Source: Pseudomonadota bacterium
GTDB taxonomy: Bacteria; Pseudomonadota; Gammaproteobacteria; Steroidobacterales; Steroidobacteraceae
Direction of reading: 5' to 3'
Length of the DNA stretch: 9,839 nt
Assembly (NCBI GenBank): GCA_003242495.1
Contig: QGUO01000108.1
Span: forward strand, 1 to 9,839
Shown piece by piece: positions 6,268-9,839 of this stretch. The number at the start of each line of letters is the position of its first letter. Position 1 is the first letter of the stretch. The notes under the pieces are model-generated. The model ran no database searches and was not told the DNA's origin. It saw only the letters and a list, made by a program, of their open reading frames with translations. The translations under genes were made by a program, and so were the position numbers.

Positions 6268-6798
6268 ACGGTGCCTGCGAAAGGCCAGCTTCTCGATGAG
6301 ATCGGCTACGTGCTCACCCGGCGGCAGGAACCGCGCCTTCACCCTGCCGTCGGGACCGACGGCTGCGATGCGCCCGACGAGCCGCAACGGCTCGGCAACG
6401 CTGTCACGCAGATGCACCTCGAAGATCCCCTGCTCGCCCGGATCCGGGTAGGGCGACACGCCCTGCCACACGCCGCCCAGCGCATTGAAGCGCACCGCCA
6501 CGGGCGCCGGCCGCGGCCGGCTGGCCGCCAGGAGCTGACCGACCATCTCGATCAGCAGATTGACTTTCGTCTCCAGCCGATGCAGATCGGCCGAATGCGG
6601 CGCATTCTCGTCGGGCTTCTCCGCGGGCGGTAACTCGTCGAGCGCGTCCACGGCCTGCAACACGCGCAGGTTGCGATCGGCGTAACTGCCGACGACCACC
6701 GGATCGACGGGCTCGGGCAGGCGATGCCAGGCAACCGGCAGTACGTCCTCGTACGCCAGCTCCTGAAATAGAACGATGGTATCGCCTCCCTCGTACAT
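6232..6798 (-). CDS. atypical (tetramer-type) PilZ-domain protein
   Basis: The 188-residue product resembles the atypical PilZ family known from Xanthomonas (tPilZ type), in which a PilZ-like barrel is joined to helices that form a coiled coil and the protein tetramerises. The N-terminal part (about 6-60) starts IVLFQELAYEDVLPVAW. A heptad-like helix covers about 60-93 (LHRLETKVNLLIEMVGQLL). The barrel follows at about 97-170, with VAVRFNALGGVWQG and later AVGPDGRVKARFL. The classical PilZ motifs RxxxR and D/NxSxxG are not clearly present; FNALGG sits where the second would be. Direct c-di-GMP binding is therefore doubtful. I chose the ATG at 6798 because GAGGGGG lies about 5 bases upstream; starts at 6819 and 6837 have no such site. 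The extreme C-terminus (RRHRRQVAGTRIPRR) is basic and lies in a repeat. Its place next to fleQ and fliS suggests a motility role. Confidence 0.8.
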   Translation of the reverse strand: MYEGGDTIVLFQELAYEDVLPVAWHRLPEPVDPVVVGSYADRNLRVLQAVDALDELPPAEKPDENAPHSADLHRLETKVNLLIEMVGQLLAASRPRPAPVAVRFNALGGVWQGVSPYPDPGEQGIFEVHLRDSVAEPLRLVGRIAAVGPDGRVKARFLPPGEHVADLIEKLAFRRHRRQVAGTRIPRR

Positions 6799-7028
6799 GG
6801 CGTCCCCCTCAGGGCACATTGATCGTGAACGACGCACTCAGCCGTGCGCAATCGATTCGTACGGCCACACCTCGAGTCCCAGGTTGCGGTTCGCTCGCGC
6901 GTCCGCTTCGCTCCCATGCCGCTCCAACGGCGCACGCCGAGACGGTCGGATGCTTGCCCGCGCCATGCGTCGGCGAACCGTCGCATTTGCGCCGTGAGCG
7001 GACCCCGTGCAGAACGTCCCACTGCGCC
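6799..7028. other. 230-base gap between the fliT-like and PilZ genes
   Basis: Apart from the PilZ gene ribosome site near 6805, I see no gene, no clear sigma54 or sigma28 promoter, and no hairpin followed by a T run. Open frames crossing it are Arg-rich and look accidental. The PilZ gene may be read through from fliDST or from a promoter I cannot recognise. Confidence 0.55.
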
Positions 7029-7337
7029 TCAGCGGCGACTCAGCCACTCCAAGGTGCTCGGCGGCGCGGCTGTCGCGGTATCCGACGGCGGCGCGACCGC
7101 CGCGGTCTCCGCCGGCGGCGCAGCCGCGATGCGCGCCACCGCCTGGTCGGATTCGGCCATCGCGCTGCGCAGCGCGTTGAGCCACTCGCGATCCTGCGGC
7201 GAGCTGCTGGCGGCGAGTTGTTCGAGTAGCGCGCGGCGCGCTTCGATGGTCTTGGGCACCGCCTGCCAGTCGCCGCTCATCGCCTGTTCGACCAGCTTTT
7301 GCGTGGCGGCCATCACGCCTTCGGCAACGGGATTCAT
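7029..7337 (-). CDS. FliT-like flagellar export chaperone
   Basis: The 102-residue product is predicted to be a helical chaperone of the FliT type, which in enterics binds the cap protein FliD and keeps it ready for export. The helical segments are about 1-40 (VMAATQKLVEQAMSGDWQAV, then KTIEARRALLEQLA) and about 45-74 (REWLNALRSAMAESDQAVARI). The GDW plus ARRALLEQL pattern is typical of FliT-family proteins after fliS. The C-terminal third is a low-complexity Ala/Pro/Thr tail with repeated APP, ending LEWLSRR. The ATG at 7337 overlaps the fliS stop as ATGA; a start five codons earlier would lie inside fliS and is less likely. Sequence similarity in this family is low, so the assignment rests largely on size, helices and position after fliD and fliS. 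Confidence 0.72.
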   Translation of the reverse strand: MNPVAEGVMAATQKLVEQAMSGDWQAVPKTIEARRALLEQLAASSSPQDREWLNALRSAMAESDQAVARIAAAPPAETAAVAPPSDTATAAPPSTLEWLSRR

Positions 7338-7753
7338 CCGGGCATCGCGCACAGTTGGCGCGCCTCCTGCGGAATGGCCAGCCAGGCGTCGCGAATCTCC
7401 CCGAGCAAGCGCGCCGCTTCGTCCAGGATGGCAATGTCGTTATCGCTGGTCGCCTTGAGCAGGCGGTGGCAGATGTATTCGTAGAGATCGCTCAGGTTGT
7501 GGGCGATCTGTCCACCCGCCGACATATCGAGGCTGCCACGCAGCTCGCCGACGATGGACACCGCGCGATTGATGAGCCGCGCCTTCTCGCCGAGCTCGCC
7601 ACGCTCGATGCAACCGCGCGCTCCATGGATGCGCTCCAGTGCGCCATCCATCAGCATCACGATCAACCGATGCGGATCGGAGGCCGCCACGCCGCCATGC
7701 GCGGCGGCACTCTGGTAAGCGGCAAGGCTCGATGCGCGCGAATAAGTGGACAT
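7334..7753 (-). CDS. fliS: FliS, flagellin export chaperone
   Basis: FliS binds the disordered C-terminal end of flagellin in the cytoplasm, preventing early polymerisation and guiding it to the export gate. The 139-residue product is normal in length. It begins MSTYSRASSLAAYQSAAAHG, and the family signature DPHRLIVMLMDGALERI is at 26-42. The helical bundle continues through NRAVSIVGELRGSLD (62-76) and AHNLSDLYEYICHRLL (84-99). The frame is open to 7852, but the extra N-terminal residues do not look like FliS. The chosen ATG at 7753 has GGAG about 9 bases upstream. The stop overlaps the next gene's start, so the fliT-like protein is probably made by coupled translation. Confidence 0.96.
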   Translation of the reverse strand: MSTYSRASSLAAYQSAAAHGGVAASDPHRLIVMLMDGALERIHGARGCIERGELGEKARLINRAVSIVGELRGSLDMSAGGQIAHNLSDLYEYICHRLLKATSDNDIAILDEAARLLGEIRDAWLAIPQEARQLCAMPG

Positions 7754-7908
7754 TGCGACGTGCTCCACGGACATCCTTTCATGGAAATGTAACGGCGCAT
7801 GCGCCAAAACCTTGAGCTGCGCACCGCGGATCGCGGTCTCGCAGCCACGCACCGGCCGGGTGCAGCGCCGCCGCGGCAGCGCCGGTGGCGGCTGGGAACC
7901 GGGCGACG
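7754..7908. other. fliD-fliS spacer with two short dyads
   Basis: This 155-base gap holds ACCGCG-GAT-CGCGGT at 7823-7837 (6-base stem, 3-base loop) and the perfect 12-base palindrome GGCGCATGCGCC at 7794-7805, about 41 bases before the fliS start. Neither is followed by a long T run on the minus strand, so a terminator is not convincing. They could be operator sites or simple GC-rich stems. Confidence 0.4.
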
Positions 7909-9288
7909 TTACTTGCCGCCATTGGCAAGGTTGTGCAGGGACTGGAACTGCTGACTCATGTAGCTCGACGTCACCTGCAGCTGCGACAACAACGTATCGA
8001 GGGCGGTGAACTGCCGGATGTAGGCCGCCTGCACCACCGCCATGCGCGTATCCAGGTCAGCCATGCGCTTGTCGAGCGCCTTTTGCTGTTGCGCCAGGCC
8101 CTGGCTGCGCGCGTCCAGGCCGGCGCCGCTCTTCAGCAGCTCGTCGGCCTGCGTATGCAGGCGCGCGGCCACGCCGTCCTGCGAGCCGAACAACTTGCCG
8201 ACGGCCTCGAAGTTGTTGTCGAGCGCCTTCTGCAACTTCGCGTTGTCGACCGACAGCGTGCCATCCATCTGGGTCGTGATGCCGATGGCCGCCAGCGTGT
8301 CGAAGCCGCCCGGCTGACCGCCCACCGGGCTGGCGACCAGCCGGCGCAGCTGCGCCTCGATGCCCGTCACCAGCGAATCGCCCAGCATGGGCCCGGCGGT
8401 ACCCGACGCCGCGTCGTAGCTACGCAGCCTGGCGATCTGTGTCACCAGGTTGTTGTAGGCCGAGACGAAGTTGTTGATCCGCGTCGTGACCGCAGCGTTG
8501 TCATAGCCGATCGACAGCGTGACGGGCTCGCCATCGGTCTCCTTGGCGAGCGTCAGGGTCACTCCATCGATGGCGTTCGCGACCGAGTTGGTGGCGCTGC
8601 GCATTTCCGCGCCCGCCACGCGCACCACGGCATCCTGTGCCGCGGCGATCTCGGTGTAGTTTCCGGGTGTTGCGGCCGAATGCGCCAGCTGCACCAGGCC
8701 ACCATCACCACCACTGTGCGTGACTTCGATGGTGTTCTCCGCGCCGGTGTGTGCCGACGAGAGCACCAGGCGGGTGCCGTCACTGCCGTGCACCAGGGTC
8801 GCGCGAATGCCGGGATTGTCCGCCGCCGCGTTGATGGCATCGCGGATGCCGGCGAGCGTCGAGTTCGAGTCATCGATCTCGACCGAGAAGGACTTCGTGC
8901 CCAGCGACAACGTCAGCGTGCCGGTGCCGACGGCTTCGTCCTGCCCATTGGCGAAGGCATTGGAGGTCAATTGCTGAGCTTTCGCCAGCTGCAGAATCTC
9001 TACCTGATAGCTGCCGGGCATGGCCTTCGTGGTCGCCGTCGCCGTGAGGGCCTCCTTGTCGCTGCTCGAGACGGAGCGGACGGCGAACACGTCCACGCTC
9101 CGCAGCGACGCCAGCGAGGAACGGAACGTCGACAAGGCGCCCATGAGACTGCCCACGGCGGAGATCTGCGTGGTGATGCGCTCGGACTGGCGCTTGATCT
9201 GCGCATCCTGCGGCGCGCGCTCGGCGGCCACCAGCTGCGAAACGAGCCCGATCACATCGATCTGCGAACCGCCGACAATGCCCGTCAT
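7909..9288 (-). CDS. fliD: FliD, flagellar filament cap (hook-associated protein 2)
   Basis: FliD forms the cap at the filament tip that folds and inserts each exported flagellin. The 459-residue product is normal in length for gammaproteobacteria. The N-terminal FliD domain (about 8-105) begins GSQIDVIGLVSQLVAAERAP, has a coiled-coil-like helix at about 28-62 and ends near SYQVEILQLAKAQQL. Variable exposed domains follow (about 110-235), with a conserved FliD_C region at about 236-440: ATNSVANAIDGVTLTL, INNFVSAYNNLVTQI and DTLAAIGI. A C-terminal helix has LDTRMAVVQAAYIRQFTALD and then LSQLQVTSSYMSQQFQSL, a very typical FliD ending. The ATG at 9288 has GAGAGAATGGG just upstream. It follows flagellin by 284 bases and may have its own promoter, though none is clear. 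The TGA of a short upstream ORF overlaps this start. Confidence 0.98.
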   Translation of the reverse strand: MTGIVGGSQIDVIGLVSQLVAAERAPQDAQIKRQSERITTQISAVGSLMGALSTFRSSLASLRSVDVFAVRSVSSSDKEALTATATTKAMPGSYQVEILQLAKAQQLTSNAFANGQDEAVGTGTLTLSLGTKSFSVEIDDSNSTLAGIRDAINAAADNPGIRATLVHGSDGTRLVLSSAHTGAENTIEVTHSGGDGGLVQLAHSAATPGNYTEIAAAQDAVVRVAGAEMRSATNSVANAIDGVTLTLAKETDGEPVTLSIGYDNAAVTTRINNFVSAYNNLVTQIARLRSYDAASGTAGPMLGDSLVTGIEAQLRRLVASPVGGQPGGFDTLAAIGITTQMDGTLSVDNAKLQKALDNNFEAVGKLFGSQDGVAARLHTQADELLKSGAGLDARSQGLAQQQKALDKRMADLDTRMAVVQAAYIRQFTALDTLLSQLQVTSSYMSQQFQSLHNLANGGK

Positions 9289-9431
9289 GTTCCCATTCTC
9301 TCGTTTCGAGTCTCAGACTTTCCGGCGTACCACCTGGCCCGCCGACGTGGACGGCGCCATGCGCGGGTTCGTTCTGGACACGCCATTGCCGGGATGGCAT
9401 GCACTTGCCGCTCACGCGCTATGCGCTCCAT
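9285..9431 (-). CDS. possible 48-residue ORF ending in the fliD start
   Basis: A frame starting MERIARERQVHAIPAM reaches a TGA that overlaps the fliD ATG (ATGA). An AGGAGG lies about 10 bases before its ATG, a strong ribosome site with no other obvious use. The peptide is Arg- and Trp-rich and matches nothing I know. The same frame is open further upstream to 9560. It may be a coupling leader for fliD or chance; Arg-rich composition in GC-rich DNA argues for caution. Confidence 0.22.
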   Translation of the reverse strand: MERIARERQVHAIPAMACPERTRAWRRPRRRARWYAGKSETRNERMGT

Positions 9432-9488
9432 GACATCGCGCCCTCCTTCGTGGGCATACGAGTGCACGGCGCGTTGACGGCGCAAACG

Positions 9489-9530
9489 ACGACAGGCGGC
9501 GGGCATCCTGCGATCCCCGCCGCCGGTCGT
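9489..9530 (-). terminator. strong hairpin after flagellin, probable fliC terminator
   Basis: A 42-base near-perfect hairpin lies 42 bases past the flagellin stop: outer stem ACGAC/GTCGT (5 pairs), middle stem GGCGGCGGG/CCCGCCGCC (9 pairs), inner stem ATC/GAT with loop CTGC, separated by single A-G and C-C mismatches. On the minus strand it is followed only by CGTTTGCG, a weak T run, so termination may be partial or the stem may protect the abundant flagellin mRNA. Confidence 0.6.
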
Positions 9531-9572
9531 GGTCAACCTCGCCCGTAAGGGTTCGGTCATGCGTAGCTCACA

Positions 9573-9839
9573 TCAGCCACGGAGCAGACTGAGCACGTTC
9601 TGCGGCACCGCGTTGGCCTGGGCCACCATCGCCGTACCGGCCTGCTGCAGGATCTGGGCGCGGGTCAGCGCTGCCGTTTCGGCCGCGAAGTCCGTGTCCT
9701 GAATGCGGCTGCGGGAGGCCGAGAGGTTCTCCGACACCGTCTGCAGGTTGTTGATCGTCGACTCGAAGCGGTTCTGGATGGCGCCCAGGGTGCCGCGCAG
9801 CTGGCGCACAGCCGTCAGAGCAGCATCCACGCGCAGGAT
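9573..9839 (-). CDS. fliC: flagellin FliC (partial, C-terminal end only)
   Basis: Flagellin is the filament subunit. Only the last 88 residues are inside the window; the frame is open to the right edge, so the gene start and the variable domains lie outside. The visible part is the conserved C-terminal D1/D0 helices: AIQNRFESTINNLQTVSENL, SRSRIQDTDFAAETAALTRA and ILQQAGTAMVAQANAVPQNV, ending LSLLRG. The final Arg-Gly goes slightly past the usual LL end. This C-terminal helix is the segment bound by FliS, encoded two genes downstream. There may be other flagellin copies to the right that cannot be seen here. Identity is very secure. Confidence 0.97.
   Translation of the reverse strand: MLRVDAALTAVRQLRGTLGAIQNRFESTINNLQTVSENLSASRSRIQDTDFAAETAALTRAQILQQAGTAMVAQANAVPQNVLSLLRG

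Noticed and set aside
5883..6299. Plus-strand frame in the gap with a repeated ETAD peptide
   Set aside because: The repeated peptide comes from the DNA direct repeat; there is no ribosome site or domain, and the frame runs into the PilZ gene antisense.
6552..7022. 156-codon minus-strand frame across the fliT-PilZ gap
   Set aside because: Its second half is the PilZ gene in the wrong frame and its first half is Arg-rich with no recognisable motif.
7833..7847. GG-N10-GC match upstream of fliS on the minus strand
   Set aside because: Spacing is correct but only the minimal dinucleotides and a few -24 bases match; such hits are common by chance in GC-rich DNA.
7754..7852. Longer N-terminus for FliS (start at 7852)
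   Set aside because: The added 33 residues do not resemble FliS, whose conserved start MSTYSRASSLAAYQ is at 7753 with a usable GGAG upstream.
7885..9477. 530-codon open frame on the plus strand
   Set aside because: It lies antisense to fliD, which is unmistakable, and reads as low-complexity Arg/His/Gly-rich sequence.
9289..9572. Search for a sigma28 or sigma54 promoter for fliD
   Set aside because: No TAAA-N15-GCCGATAA-like site, and the only GG-N10-GC hit has a poor -12 element, so no promoter is annotated.

Overview
The window is one continuous stretch of flagellar genes from a GC-rich Gammaproteobacterium, all on the minus strand, so the biological order runs from the right edge to the left. 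The order is flagellin, FliD, FliS, FliT-like, atypical PilZ, FleQ, FleR-like, FliE, FliF, FliG. FleQ as master regulator followed by a FleR-type activator and fliEFG matches Pseudomonas. A tetramer-type PilZ gene downstream of fliS and just upstream of fleQ resembles Xanthomonas. I therefore favour a xanthomonad/Nevskiales-like lineage, but the sequence alone does not fix the genus. I see no mobile element, CRISPR array, tRNA or rRNA.

Right part (9839 to about 6230) holds late filament genes: the 3' end of flagellin (cut by the window edge), a strong hairpin, the filament cap fliD, the export chaperone fliS, a small fliT-like chaperone gene overlapping fliS by ATGA, and the PilZ-family gene. 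The PilZ gene ends inside an imperfect direct repeat whose second copy lies just past its stop codon.

Middle (6231 to 3987): a 519-base gap with no convincing gene but with a sigma70-like promoter and an AT-richer segment, then fleQ, which encodes the sigma54-dependent activator at the top of the flagellar cascade. The 184-base gap after fleQ carries an excellent sigma54 (-24/-12) promoter and a perfect dyad upstream of it.

Left part (3986 to 1): that promoter is placed to drive a FleR-like activator gene, followed closely by fliE, fliF and fliG (rod adaptor, MS ring, rotor switch). The FleR-like protein has no receiver domain and there is no fleS kinase gene beside it, unlike the classical FleS/FleR two-component pair. 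FleQ keeps all sigma54-activation motifs but seems to lack several residues used for c-di-GMP binding in P. aeruginosa FleQ. The simplest model is FleQ plus sigma54 switching on the FleR-like/fliEFG operon, with later genes activated by the FleR-like protein. How phosphorylation and c-di-GMP signals enter this cascade is the open question. No wholly new system is evident; the novelty is in regulatory wiring and in small unexplained elements (two short ORFs abutting flagellar starts, a repeat, several dyads).
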